A program made the position numbers and the translations under genes. DNA of 64,000 bases from Earliella scabrosa (lineage: Eukaryota > Basidiomycota > Agaricomycetes > Polyporales > Polyporaceae): the NCBI GenBank assembly GCA_022605405.1, contig JABYQQ010000006.1, positions 2,108,001 through 2,172,000 on the forward strand, written 5' to 3'. The notes under the pieces were generated by a model. It was not told the origin of the DNA, did not search any database, and saw only the letters and a program-made list of their open reading frames with translations. Numbering within the stretch: the stretch's first letter is position 1; each line of letters starts with the position of its first letter. This document shows, in pieces, positions 19,401 to 30,277 of the stretch.

Positions 19401-20313
19401 TGACTTACGTACTGATGCGGATAGACCACTCATACACAGTGCAGACGAGGTTGAAAGTACTTTCTTCAATGCTTGGTGCATGACCAATAACCTGAAGGGT
19501 CTGCTCAGCAGCACGATGCTCCCCCAGACGAGGGCCTTGGAGGAATTAGCCTCATTGATTGACACCACCTTCATAGGAGAGGATGCGACCACAGTGCCTT
19601 CCAGATTTGGCTTAGGGTCGGAGCCTGGCCTTGAATGCAACGAGCAGAAGACCTCGTTGTTACCGATCGCCGTGTACCGTGCGCTGCTGGCGCGTATATC
19701 GGACGACCCCACGATCAACCATTCATCGCTGTACTGCTCGGTTTATGACAGATCCCCCGCCACTCAAGAGATAGTACTCAACGCCTCCGCTCAAAGCATG
19801 CACCATGTCCATCACCGGGGCAAGCGTTTCTGCACCTATTCGCACTGCGAGGCAGACAGCAACATCGTGTATCGGGATGTGACAGACAAGCTCGCCCTCG
19901 GACGTATCGAGGGCATCTTCGTACACAAGCGAAGATGCCAGGACGGCGAGTTCCACCATCAAGCTTTCGTGACGCTTCACAAATATCAAGGACTCACGGG
20001 ATACGACATGGAGCATGACCCTTACAGGCGATTCAAGGGTCTTCGTGCCACCCTAATCTACGACTCCTTATCTTGCCATGTGGAAGTCGTCCCGATGAAG
20101 GACGTGGTGTCGCATTTCGCGAAGTGTCCGTATGATGATGGTGCATACAAGTTTAGTAAGACATGCCTAGTGGCGCTTCCATTAGATCAAGTGAGTGCGA
20201 AACCCTCACTCACAGTACGTAACTTACCATGGTCCAGGATTGAGACGAACGGTCAACGGATCAGTTCACCACACAGAGGGAGTGTGCATGAGTCCTTGTG
20301 TATCCGTGATTGA
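16500..20313 (+). CDS. CACTA/Tnp2-family transposase
   Basis: Exons 16500-17082, 17139-18769, 18825-19395 and 19445-20313 join in phase to about 1217 residues. A further GT-AG intron from about 20191 may instead end the protein some 25 residues earlier. The N-terminus has a CYCDEC cysteine cluster. A CCPECFALYP segment and a C.PTRC.Y pair look like zinc ligands. The catalytic core carries the Tnp2 signatures FIDWFNPRGN (about residue 457), SDLGAVRKTAGQAAHSAAHF with CSFC after it (about 555) and LDTMHNLFLGLF (about 645). The downstream part has the usual WAFPFER and ESTFFNAWC blocks. The product would excise and reinsert the element by DDE chemistry. The ORFs are open throughout, so the gene may still be functional. 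Confidence 0.85.
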
Positions 20314-20617
20314 TTACGATTAATATAAGGCAGGATGAACGCCGCGCCGTAAATCGAGTCCCCACGGACACTCTTCGGGATGCTAAGCATACCCTCTACC
20401 TATTATAAGGTCTGTGAACGACAACGTACGCACGTGTGAGCAATCCTGGACATAGATGGTAAGGGAGACTTCGTCAGAACGGGTGTGCTGATGAGACGTG
20501 GATGATCGCATTTGCGCTGCCCGGACAGGATACGGGCGAGACTCATCTCTCATTCGTGATGGATGATGGTGGCCAAGCACAAGGCTGGCGCCTGAGGCTT
20601 GAGTGCGGTGGGCATGG

Positions 20618-20679
20618 GCGAGGACGGGAGCAGAGAGCGAGGACGAGAGCAGAGGACGAGGACGAGAGCAGAGGGCCAA
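20618..20679. repeat. Minisatellite, 19-bp unit x3
   Basis: Three imperfect copies of a unit close to GCGAGGACGAGAGCAGA lie head to tail, giving a strand-asymmetric purine tract. Confidence 0.75.
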
Positions 20680-21055
20680 AGACGAGGAATCGGGAAGACT
20701 TCAGGAGAAGCCCGATTAAAGAAGGGCCTAGGACCAAGATTGAGGAGAGCGAGCTGACTGAGGTGAAGGTCGAGGGGAAGATGGTCGAAGCTGGTTGTTG
20801 AGGATAGGGTCGTCGGTCAAGGAAATCTCCTCGCCAACACGACAGTACACTTTCGTGGATAATAGTGCACCTATGTATGTACATAAGTCAAGGCGTGGTT
20901 GTAAACATAGCAGACAGTGAGGCAGGGGACCAAGGAGACGTACCTTGAATCTCCCGGGTCGCCCATGTTGGTCGTGCTTCTAGATCTTCTAATCCTTTGT
21001 TGTTGTGCGTCTCCTGTGCCTTGCTGCGCTCAAGCTTCCTCCATCTTGGCCGACA

Positions 21056-21110
21056 GACGAGGTAGATTTTGAGGCGAGGTAGATGTTGAGACGAGGCAGA
21101 TTTCGGGACG
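21056..21110. repeat. Minisatellite, 17-bp unit x3
   Basis: Three imperfect copies of a unit close to CGAGGTAGATTTTGAGG lie head to tail. Confidence 0.7.
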
Positions 21111-21210
21111 GGGAAGAGCAGCAACAGGGTAAATCTCGACGTACGTCGTACACGCGGTGGATATTAAGACCATGGGTTAATACACTTTATGGAAACGCTT
21201 CTACCCGTGA

Positions 21211-21292
21211 GCAAATGGACTAATGGTTGAACCGTTGAGCGCGTGTGCCGCAAGTCCTAGCTTGAGGTTCTAGGTTCGAATCTCGGCAGTAC
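21211..21292 (+). other. tRNA-like segment (A-box/B-box)
   Basis: GGTTCGAATCT at 21273-21283 is a near-perfect RNA polymerase III B-box, and TGGACTAATGG at 21216-21226 is an A-box-like match 57 bp upstream (start to start), the normal tRNA range. The T-stem pairs only partly and I cannot form an acceptor stem. It is therefore more likely a tRNA relic or the head of a SINE than a working tRNA gene. Confidence 0.35.
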
Positions 21293-21433
21293 ACATGATT
21301 TTGGCGCCGCCACTTGGGCGACGTTTGATCATGACACTCCTCAACTCGCGCTCTAGATTTTTGTCTGCCAAAGCGTGACAGTTTTCTATGCACTAATAAT
21401 TGCTATAGTTGCTCGACATACACGATACATAAT

Positions 21434-23108
21434 CTATACCACTCCATGAGCCTGCACACGCAGCCACAGCTCATCGATCCCTGCAGGTGGCCGAGGTTGT
21501 AGTAGTTGTAGTTCCAAAGCAGAACACCGATTGAGATAGAGGGAGTCGTAGCAATCTATAGGAAGACCCTTGGGAGCAACGATTGGTTGACGCACACGGA
21601 GAGTACGATGACGGACTCGGATGGGATTGCCGTTGGGATTGCGTGTGGCGGCGTGAATCAGGTCCAAGTGGCGATACAGGTGCACTAGTGCTGATGCTCG
21701 CCATGGCTTGTCATAAGTCGCGTATTGGCGGCCTTGTCCGGGAAGACGAGGTACTTCCTCATCAGAGCTAATGCCTGCGGTCCCGATCTGCTTCACCAGG
21801 GTGAACACAGTGCCCGAATCGGGCACCGGCAAGTGTTGTGCAGCGTCTCGCCGATTCCGGAACGTCTATTACGATCATTCAAAGTCGTCGAGCTGCGCGC
21901 ACAAGTGTATTAGACTTACAGTACCTATGCGGCTATTACGTGCGTAATGCTTTGCCTTGGCTGCTTTGTGAGATTCTGGGGGCGGTTGCTTCTGGGCGGC
22001 CCAGCACTTCCGGAGATGCGCAAGGTGTCTTCGAAATAATTTGATGAATGCATCTCGCCCGCGGTACTTTCTGGGGATGAGCTCCACATCGTATTGACCA
22101 GCCTGAACATTGGACCAGAAGTCGGCGCAGAAGGCAATTTCGACACAAAGATTGTATGTCGAGGACGGTGGGGTGGTCCAGTCGAAACGATACGGCTTCT
22201 GGATCGCTTCGCCCCGATTCACCCTGCGTAATAAACTTCGCATGATATCATGGGAAGGTGGGTCGGGAAGCTTGTTGGTTCGGTCAAAGCCGCAGGTCAG
22301 CCGAATATGCTTTCGTATGCATCTCTACCGAATGTCAGTGCGCTCTACAATAGCAAGGGCCAAGAAGACTAGAGCACCTACCCGGACATAGTTGGCAGAC
22401 GAGTCCTTCCTGGACTCTCTGACTCGAGGAGAAGCTTCTGCGCCACCAAGTCGTCCCGGTGCATCGCGCGAGTTGTTTATGCCCCGAATGCATTGATCCA
22501 GGGCAACAAGACGAGCGTCAGTCGACCGCTGATGTTCCAGAATGAATTGGCGTAGCTGCTCCATGCCACGAGTAATGCCATCTAGCTGCGCTGAAATGGC
22601 CGCATTCATGACGTACGCGCTCTGCATTTTGATAGGACGTCAGCCATGTCGGACAGCAAATGGACAAACTCACTTCTGGACGCCGCTCGGCGCCGCCTGG
22701 CTCAGGCAGCTGGGGATCGACCTCCATATGACACTGAGGTAGATTGAGTGGTACTTCAAGAGTAGTCTCTATAACTCAGCTCACCTCATCCTCGGGCGCT
22801 GTCCCTGCATGGCGTCGGCCCTCGTGAGCAGATGGGAGCATAGTATGACCACTCTCGGGTATTTGCCCATGCGCACTGCCTTCGCATTCCATCTCAACGT
22901 CCGCGTCTATAACGTGAGTTGAAGGGTGTTGGAATGGGTGAGGGGTCACGGTAGGTGACAGCAGCCAAGAGGCATCGGGACCATTGTCGTCAGTGAGTGC
23001 GAATGCGTCCTCGTCGAGAAGCCAGCCCAAGTCATAGGGTGGGGTCAAATCATGAAGTGACGCGCTCGGGGACTGTACGAGCCAATAACCGTCAGGCGGG
23101 TCCTCCAT
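21434..23108 (-). CDS. Transposon-associated partner gene, unknown function
   Basis: Five exons on the minus strand read in phase from the ATG at 23108 to the TAG at 21434, about 480 residues, with GT-AG introns near 22784-22740, 22675-22630, 22380-22330 and 21915-21865. The N-terminal exon is acidic and Pro/Ser-rich. The third exon encodes a likely helix (MEQLRQFILEHQRSTDARL). The C-terminal half is basic, with Trp, Tyr and Arg residues scattered as in a DNA-binding or virus-like core (RKYRGRDAFIKLFRRHL), ending at DKPWRASALVHLYRHLD and beyond. I recall similar hypothetical proteins beside agaricomycete CACTA transposases, so I assign it to the element; its function is unknown. A TATA-like tract lies about 80 bp upstream on its strand. 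Confidence 0.65.
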
Positions 23109-23377
23109 GATGAGGTCAACACTTGGTCGAAGGTGGGTGCCTAGGTATATAATTGATTCCTAGGTGTGAGTAGATTCAGGTCAAGTCCGTATATATCGCT
23201 ATTCCCAAGTCGCACGTACTACCAATTGGGGTTCTGGCGCTAAATAGATGTTACTGAAAACGGGATTGATTCAGCGACACGATCACGTGCATTCAGGACC
23301 AGGGCCGATCAGCGCGTGAGCGCCTTTAAGCCTCTTTGTGCCACTCAACCTCTCGCAACCGCTTGACCTCGCCCACA

Positions 23378-24003
23378 ATGTCTCGAGTCTCGCAACACAA
23401 CAACAAGTATGTGCACTTCTTCTTATGAATGTTCTCCTTCTGAAAGCGCCATAGTGCTAGCACAGCGCGCGAGGGCGAGCTTGGAGACATCACTATCGAG
23501 GAGTGGCTTGTTACCAAACGACAGTTCCACGACGCGGCGTGCAATGTGGTGTCCACATCTAGCCTGCTCGTGAGTGTTGCGCTATATTCGCTTGCGCTAC
23601 GCCTTATACCACAGAATACGCGCGATATGAATCTGAAGTCACAAGTGAACGCGCGTTCGTTCATACTCAATCCTCGGAGCGAGGAGGCTGCATACGAGCA
23701 CGCGGAGACGGGCATCGCGCTTCAGGATATTACCGCGCGATTGCTTGAGTCGTACACTAGCTATGGCGCTCCTTCGGTATGTTGCGCTACCAGGCTTCTT
23801 CTCCTTGGCCATAGTCTGACTGTCGCATACAGACTGGAAAGATTCCATTCCAGGACATGAAGTCGATTCGCCCGGAGTCTTCACCTGCTCATATCCTCGC
23901 TCTGAACCTGAGCCTCGAGCGGTTTGCTCTTCTGGAGGACGCCATCAGAATGCTTTTGACAATTGTGCACGCCGAGCGTGGAGGCCGTGATTGTACTGCG
24001 TAA
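23378..24003 (+). CDS. Small three-exon gene, unknown function
   Basis: Exons 23378-23406, 23455-23776 and 23833-24003 join in phase to 173 residues, MSRVSQHNNN to GGRDCTA. The middle exon contains DITIEEWLVTKRQFHD and a hydrophobic stretch SSLLVSVALYSLALRL that could be a buried helix or a membrane segment. The last exon is a probable amphipathic helix (ALNLSLERFALLEDAIRMLL). I recognise no family. It lies about 210 bp before the RING gene on the same strand. Confidence 0.55.
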
Positions 24004-24212
24004 CTCTAGCCACAGGGCATGTATATAGACGCGAGTCAGTACCAGATCGAGTCAGCACCAATTTGATGCCATACCATGCCAGGAAATGCTCGTTCAATTT
24101 TGACTGAGTATACATGATCAGGACTTGACTATATCCGCAATTTGGCTAATTCAGCTTAGGAGCTTGGAATCCAGCTACTTAAGGAGTCGCCCGAGCAACC
24201 TCCCTCGGAGAC

Positions 24213-25008
24213 CATGGACTGCGTAGCTTGCATGGTGAACCTCATCAGTCCGGTTGCTCGTCCAATCCTTCTTCACTGCGGTAAGTCTCATCAAGATCCT
24301 GTCTGCGCTCCGACGACGGCTGAATGTAGTGGTGACTAGGCCATGTCTTGTGCGAAGAATGTTTGAACACGAGTAGCACGTGCTCTGCATGCGGGCAAAC
24401 GACAAGTAGGGTTACGAGGTTATTCGGCGCAATCGTGGAGAACAATATCTGCAGTCCCACCGATATAGAGCAGCAACGACCAGAGACTTCGACCATGAGC
24501 GTAGTTGGACATGACGCAAAGGTCCAGTGATATCCTCCGATATTATTGCGCATAACACTGAGGCATTGATACCCAGACGCTGTTCACGGTCGCTCTGACG
24601 GGACTGAGGAGGCTGATTGATGGGCGAATCAATGCCGCAGCCCTAGAACACCTGGATAATCGCAACATATACCATCGTCAAGTCATCGGCCAGAAGATCG
24701 AGAGATACTTTGACACGCGGCAGCAAGCAACTCACCTTGAGCAACAAAACGTCGTGTTAACTCAGCAACTGGAACAGCAGCGCGAGTTGCTGAAGAATGT
24801 CAAGCGCACGCTTTCCAGGGAAGGATCCGCATTAGCAAGGGCTCAACGCGCTCACGCGAAGGAAGTCGGTGATCTCAGGAGTGAAGTGACTAGGGTGAAT
24901 CAGAGGATTCAACGACGTCTTCGTTGCGTGAGTAACCTGATTCGTGTATTCAGACAGGCCAAATCTGAACCATTGCTAGGAACGCAGAGAGGCACGGATA
25001 GCGAGTAG
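24213..25008 (+). CDS. Small RING-finger/coiled-coil protein, putative E3 ubiquitin ligase
   Basis: Exon 1 (24213 to about 24289) and exon 2 encode an N-terminal RING finger of C3HC4 type. The visible ligands are CVAC, then after a short loop C.GHVLCEEC, then C.AC. Exon 3 (24577-25008) encodes a Gln/Glu/Arg-rich coiled coil of about 90 residues and a basic tail. The second intron must leave exon 2 in phase 0; either AAG/gtccag or AGC/gtagtt works, and both donors are weak, so that junction is uncertain. RING proteins of this layout recruit an E2 and dimerise through the coil. The start at MDCVAC puts the RING at the very N-terminus; an upstream exon could not be confirmed. Confidence 0.65.
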
Positions 25009-25361
25009 TAGGCATCCACTTAGATGCCTTCCGTTAGTATCAAAGATGTCGTAAAGTGTAGAAGCTGTCAAATACTTACTAGCATACGCGCCTCGGGTCA
25101 CCAGCTGCAAATATGAGAGACGCGGGAGCAGTGTGCTTGTGCTTCAGACAGTGGCTGGGTGACTGGTTCTGGCACCGAAACATGGTAATGTCATTGAACC
25201 ATACAGAACAACGCCGCTCGGGAGGGACCGTATTATTCCTACTCGTATGCTCGAGAACTAGACATATTCTACTCATACACGCGAGGCCTCGTGTCCTGAA
25301 GCAGCATGACAATCTCTCCCAACTGTTCTAACACGTAGGTCACTATGCTCGGGTCCATGTG

Positions 25362-26005
25362 ATGACCCAAGAGAACGCGGTTGTTGTGAGTAGAGCCGCT
25401 AGCCACGACCATGAGGTCATCCCTATGGTAGTCGGCGGCGTCTCGAAACACTCCCGATTCTTCCTTCCTCTGGAAGACGAGGGAGAAGTGCATATCAGCA
25501 GCCTCAGTGGACTGCCACCGGCATGCGTAGTTGACCTAGAGATGCGGAGATTAGATACAACAACGATTCGTAACCTGTACACACTGACTGCGCAATGTTC
25601 GAACTGGAAGTTGGGCGGAAGCTGGCAGACCAGCGCGGCTCCTCCTCGAAATGGGTGCATGGGAAACGGCAGTTCATCCCAGGAAGTACGGAGGGGCGTT
25701 TCTATCACCAGCCAGCCTGAAACGATAGCGACGCATTTGAATTCTCGTCAATACGCGGAAGAGTCAGATGGTAGGAAGTGAGGCTCACGGCAGCTGTCAG
25801 ACTTAAGGAAGTAGGCATGTACACCATACTCTACGCACGGGTTCCTCTCGGCATGCGAGAAGACCATCGAGGCATTGGCGATGGTCACCACGAAATGCGA
25901 AGTATATCGATCGCGACGATTCATAATCTAGAGGGGCTGAGTGTTGTGCTGAGACTTGAAGCTCACGAGGCCTTCTATCACCATTTATGTGATCCATGGC
26001 TTTAA
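25362..26005 (+). CDS. Hypothetical two-exon gene
   Basis: An ORF from the ATG at 25362 runs to a GT-AG intron (25771-25811) and continues in phase to a TAA at 26003-26005, giving about 200 residues. Visible features are a Val-rich start, an acidic FFLPLEDEGEVHISSL segment, Ser/Gly/Gln-rich linkers, and a C-terminal part with MYTILYARVPLG and LEGLSVVLRLEAHEAF. I recognise no domain. The reading frame probably extends upstream of this ATG to an acceptor at 25338, so the true start may be in an earlier exon. Similarity to anything is untested. Confidence 0.35.
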
Positions 26006-26318
26006 TGACGTGGTCACAGTAAGTAACTGTCTCTTGGAAATGTCACCATTGGGGCAGGGTGGGCATGCCATGAAGGGTATCTACCTGCAGCTGACGAGGA
26101 CGAACCACGCCACTCCGGTGCTCGGGGATTAATCCACGGGCCCGACATCGAGCCTAGATCTAGATCTCGGTAGTTGTAGCATTCAGTTGCATTGTCAGTA
26201 CTTACCTTGCGAGGAGATGTACGAGTTCGTCTTAGGGCAGGACGCCACTCCGACTCTCGGTGAATGCTGTACCTTCTACCAGATGTGCATCGAGATGCAG
26301 ATCGGGGGTCCAGGGCAG

Positions 26319-28837
26319 GGATTTCCGCATTCGGAAGCTTCTACACGGAAGGTTCGAGCTCCTGTCACAAGACCTAGGCCTTTCGCGGAGTCGGCGCTAC
26401 CGAACGTCTGCCAGCTCGAGCAACATCTGCGTACGAGTGGCACTACTCACGCGTCCGTCAAGACGTTCCTTGTATAAGTACTCATCACAGTGCGATGGCT
26501 CCCCTCCCTCGTCGTTCTCGGACCCACACTCGACATCATGCCGCTTCGTAACGAAACGACACTGCAATCAACCTCGTCAACGCCGCTCTGGCACTTCTCT
26601 CAGGATCGTGCGGACATCCAGCCTCAGCTGGAGAATCTGCCAACTAGATCTTGGTTGTTCACCGAGGAATGCTCCGATCATATTGTGGTGCGCCCGCGCC
26701 CGTCCCTGGTTGTCGTCTTGGCTCACAACAGCTCACTCTCCAGCGGTCCTACAGCCGGGATGCCTCTGGTACGCTTTCCAGGGTCTCGACCAGCCGATCA
26801 ACCTTACCTCCTGCGACGGTGCCGAGTATGGAAGAAGCATGCGATAGCTTGGTGAGACATGACGCGTTTATGAGACCGCCCCTGCCGCTTATGCATTGAT
26901 GGTTCGTGTAGAGTACTTCCAGTTCTTGGGCCGAGTTTCTGGGCCGTCCAAACAGATTGGCGTCGGCTCATATACATGTAAGTGGGCGCGTACAGGAGAC
27001 GCACTACACTTGGATGTCTCACATGTGCTTACAGACACCGCCATCGGGCGGTGCGCATTCTCATTCGTCTGTCATCGACATGGAGAATGTCTTTGAGGCA
27101 TCCACCTGGCCTCAGCAGGAGGTCCCCCTAGTGTCAGAGGCACGTCCGTGACTCAACGAACCTCATAGAATGAGATCTCATTGACCTCGTTTTGCAGACG
27201 CGGATTGCTGGTCAGAACCGCTGGGTGGACGCCACAATGGCGGCCTTGAGGAGTCACTTCATGAACCCGTCTTATTATCCCCTCTGCGGTGAGTATGCAC
27301 TTCACAGCGGTGCGTTCCTCTGCTCACGATGCCTACCTTTCCGCCGTAGAAGTGCCGACGACCTTTTGTGGACACTCTGCTGTCTTCATAACCGTACCCG
27401 CGACAAACACCACTGGCGAAACCTCCTTCTGGCTGATGCCAGCAGCAGGGTACTCTGAACCCGCGACTAGCCCCGGAATACAAGATCGGCACCACAATGG
27501 CCCCTCCGTTCCTACCTATGCCCCATCCGTCTCACGACCATACAGCGACGATCAGGAAGTGGCCATCTCCGCTCCTCACGATGGCTCAACCAGCAATCCC
27601 TCGAGCTCGGTATGGTCTGCCTCTGCGTATCCGTTCCACAGTTCCCAACCTCGGTCCGAGGTCCCGGGCGCTGCTTCGTACGCCGTCAACCTGCCATCGA
27701 TGCCGTCCGCGATCTTCAGCGCCGATGCCGTTCGCAATGATACTTCGCCCGCTCGTTCTGCCGTCACATACAGTACACCCGAAGTCTCGCGCGCGGGCTC
27801 GTACAGTCCACATGCCGTCGACCTACCATCGATGCCCTCCGCGATCTTCACCGCCGATGCCGTTCGCAATGATACTTCTCCCGCTCGTTCTGCCGTCACA
27901 TATAGCACAGCTGAAGTCTCGCGCGCGGGCTCGTACAGTCCACGTTGGTCCCACAACGTATCGGCGGGATTACTGGGATCTCCTTTCTCGGCAGCTCCGC
28001 CTGTCTCGGTCGGCTCTCCGTTGTCCTCCAAGGGACCGTCCCCGTCGCACCTGGACCGTGAACTGCAATTCCTCTACTCTGATTCTGAGGAAGCTTATGA
28101 TATGTGAGTTCTTACTTCGTGAGTACGATAGTGTCCAGACAGTAAACCCTCATGTAGTGGTGGACATGCACGAGCTGGTGATTGTGCTCACACCATTGCC
28201 GCGCCATCCAGAGAATTGGCAGAGGAGCATGAGGGAGACGATCCGTGAGTCACCATGTTAACTTCGTTGATCTCACACTGAACACCCGCACGGCAGTGTC
28301 CCTTCCGTCACAGGGACTGCCCAGGGCATGCTACAAATCGATGCTGCTTGCGAAGAGGTATTGCTATGCTTCACATCCCTCCTCACAGGTCACTCACTCG
28401 GTATGATAGCACATCCAGGCGTCCAGCGTTGATCTAGGAACCCACCCCGTACCTCGATCTCGAGTGCCATCTGACAATGTGGCGATTATGACACCGGCCG
28501 CTTTCTCCGCACCCGGTACTCCAGAGACACTTGAATACATCGATGCGCCGCCCATGGTTGTCAGTCCGCCAGCGTTAAGAAGGTGATGAGCCCTTGCTAT
28601 ACACGAGTGTCTGCTTCTCATGCTCAGCATACTCGTAGAAGCCTGCGTATCAGACAGCGGCAGCTTGCCAAGGCGCTTGAAGTTGCCCGCGCGCAGTCTG
28701 TCAATCCTGCCCTTGTGCGCCGTCGCAGGTCTTCCAAGGCCGCAAGGAGTTCTCGTCGTACCCCTCGCAAAAGATCCAAGGCACCTGGAAGCTCTCCCCG
28801 TACGCTGCGTCACCGACAGAATCTTGGTACTTCATGA
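26319..28837 (+). CDS. Multi-exon gene of unknown function, Ser-rich with basic C-terminus (5' end unresolved)
   Basis: A chain of exons from about 26319 reads in phase through donors and acceptors near 26550/26604, 26687/26737, 26853/26911, 26979/27038, 27119/27198, 27287/27350, 28104/28157, 28242/28295, 28355/28411 and 28581/28639, to a TGA at 28835-28837. The large central exon is Ser/Pro/Ala-rich, probably disordered, and contains a 44-residue tandem duplication. The last exon is strongly basic (LRIRQRQLAKALEVARA, then RRRRSSKAARSSRRTPRKR), suggesting nuclear localisation or nucleic-acid binding. No known domain is visible. Upstream sequence near 26187-26260 may hold the first exon, but phases were ambiguous. 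Confidence 0.5.
27682..27945 (+). repeat. In-frame tandem duplication, 132 bp x2
   Basis: Unit 1 (27682-27813) and unit 2 (27814-27945) encode near-identical 44-residue repeats containing LPSMPSAIF, ADAVRNDTSPARSAVTYST and EVSRAGSYSP. They differ at few positions, which suggests a recent duplication that kept the frame. Confidence 0.9.
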
Positions 28838-30233
28838 TTGAGAACTATGTACTTTGTAGTCGAAAGGGCATGATGATGTGCAAGTCTCTAGATCTATCAA
28901 TACACACTGCGGATTTCTTACCACTGCTCCCACCTCGCGATCGATCCAGGCCTGTCGGCGCGACGCCTTTAATCACCGCGCCGCCGCCGCCGCGTGCGCG
29001 TGGCACCCACGCATCGCGAGCGGGTGCAGGATCGGGCACACGCGTGCACTTACCGGTCCTGCCCGTTCTCGTCGTCGGGCGCGCTCAGCGCCGTAATCAG
29101 CGGCTCGAGCGGCGCGGACCTACCTGCAGCGTCTTGAGGTGGTCGAGCTCCGCGAGGAAGTGTCACAAGGTGACGCCCTTCTTGGTCTCATTGCCTCTCG
29201 GAGACAGCCTTCCGGATCCATGGCATCAGATTTGTTAGCCTTTTACCGAGGCTGATTCCTTTCGGAGATGTAACCTTTCGCTCGACTTTCGTGTTTGGCT
29301 TTGAGAGCATCGTTCTAGTCGGCGAAGAGTTAACGTTCTCAAAGGTCTTTGGATCTACCACATCCTGAGCGATTCGCATAATGTTCTATGGTGACCAATC
29401 TCGAGTGCGGCATTTGTTAGCCTTTCCCGCCGGCCACCGAAGTCGCCCTTCGCGGAGGTAAGAAAAGCATAGCAATGGTTACGCTTTGCTAATCACTTCC
29501 GTATAGATACATAGTTAGCATCACTCTCGAGACACAATGGCTCATATTATGCTAACGTCAGCTCTAGGGATTAATTGTAATCATAGTCGTTGAAAAAACA
29601 GACAGGAACTCGAGAGGAAGGTCAGCGAATCGAAGAGTCTAGCAGTACGACCTGTCGCCGGTGACAATTTGTCCAGGATGCCAACTGGACTGAAATCGGC
29701 AGTCGACTTGCCCGAGAGAGCGTTTTTGGACGCTGGGGACTCTTTCGAAGTGGAAGAATCTGGGAGACGTATACTACTGTAGAGATCGGATACTGAGTTT
29801 CAGGTGGTTGTACTCTAGCGATCGAAGTATGGAACAAGATAAACATTGGGATAGGGCCGAATGATGCTGATAAGGACAAGTAATAGTAGGTGGGGAATGC
29901 GTGAGAAAACGTTATCATTTATCGGACAATTGACGCCCGTTTCGCACTAATGGAAAGGATGCTGTCTTTGCAGTGATACCTGGGCGTCGGCCGCTGCCTG
30001 AGAGGCTTCGTGCGATCATGTGAGAGCGGTAACGTTCTGGCCCCGGTCTCTCGTGTGGAAGGTGATCAAGTACTCGTGTACCGTAGGATATGCTTTGAAT
30101 GTCAGTTGTCCACATGTACGGCGCTTCCGGATTGATAGTCGCGGCCGGGTGACATAGCCTCAACGCTTTCAAGGCTTCTTCCTCTTGACTTGGCCCATCC
30201 CCAACTGGATCCAGGACTCTAGACTCCAGCATC
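28838..30233. other. Intergenic, 1.4 kb
   Basis: No well-supported gene is present. A GC-rich patch at 28960-29180 has long ORFs in several frames through composition alone. The motif TTTGTTAGCCTTT occurs twice (about 29229 and 29415), hinting at a small local duplication. Confidence 0.4.
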
Positions 30234-30277
30234 ATGCCCATAGCGTCGTAAGCTGCTCTACATGTGCTCAACGCCAT
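29915..30277 (-). CDS. Possible small hypothetical gene
   Basis: A 120-codon ORF starts at an ATG (30277) and reads MALSTCRAAYDAMGMMLES through a Glu-rich stretch to a basic C-terminus. It has no recognised domain. It overlaps the first short exon of the F-box gene on the opposite strand, so one of the two models may be wrong. Confidence 0.25.
   Translation of the reverse strand: MALSTCRAAYDAMGMMLESRVLDPVGDGPSQEEEALKALRLCHPAATINPEAPYMWTTDIQSISYGTRVLDHLPHERPGPERYRSHMIARSLSGSGRRPGITAKTASFPLVRNGRQLSDK

Larger units (their letters stand above)
20314..21433. other. Spacer between convergent transposon genes
   Basis: The spacer contains two purine-biased minisatellites (20618-20679, 21056-21110) and a tRNA-like segment (about 21211-21292). 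No protein gene is supported. Confidence 0.5.
16440..23240. mobile_element. CACTA-like (EnSpm) DNA transposon, two convergent genes
   Basis: The element is defined by a Tnp2-type transposase on the plus strand and a second multi-exon gene on the minus strand, converging on a repeat-rich spacer at 20314-21433. Outer limits are estimates placed just outside the two start codons. Terminal inverted repeats and the 3-bp target duplication were not identified. Confidence 0.65.

Noticed and set aside
23140..23164. Short palindromic pair CCTAGG ... CCTAGG as a transposon terminal repeat
   Set aside because: Only 6 bp, both copies on the same side of the element, and no matching sequence near 16.4 kb.
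28834..29238. 134-codon plus ORF and its antisense partner
   Set aside because: A GC-rich patch opens several frames at once and no coding motif is seen.
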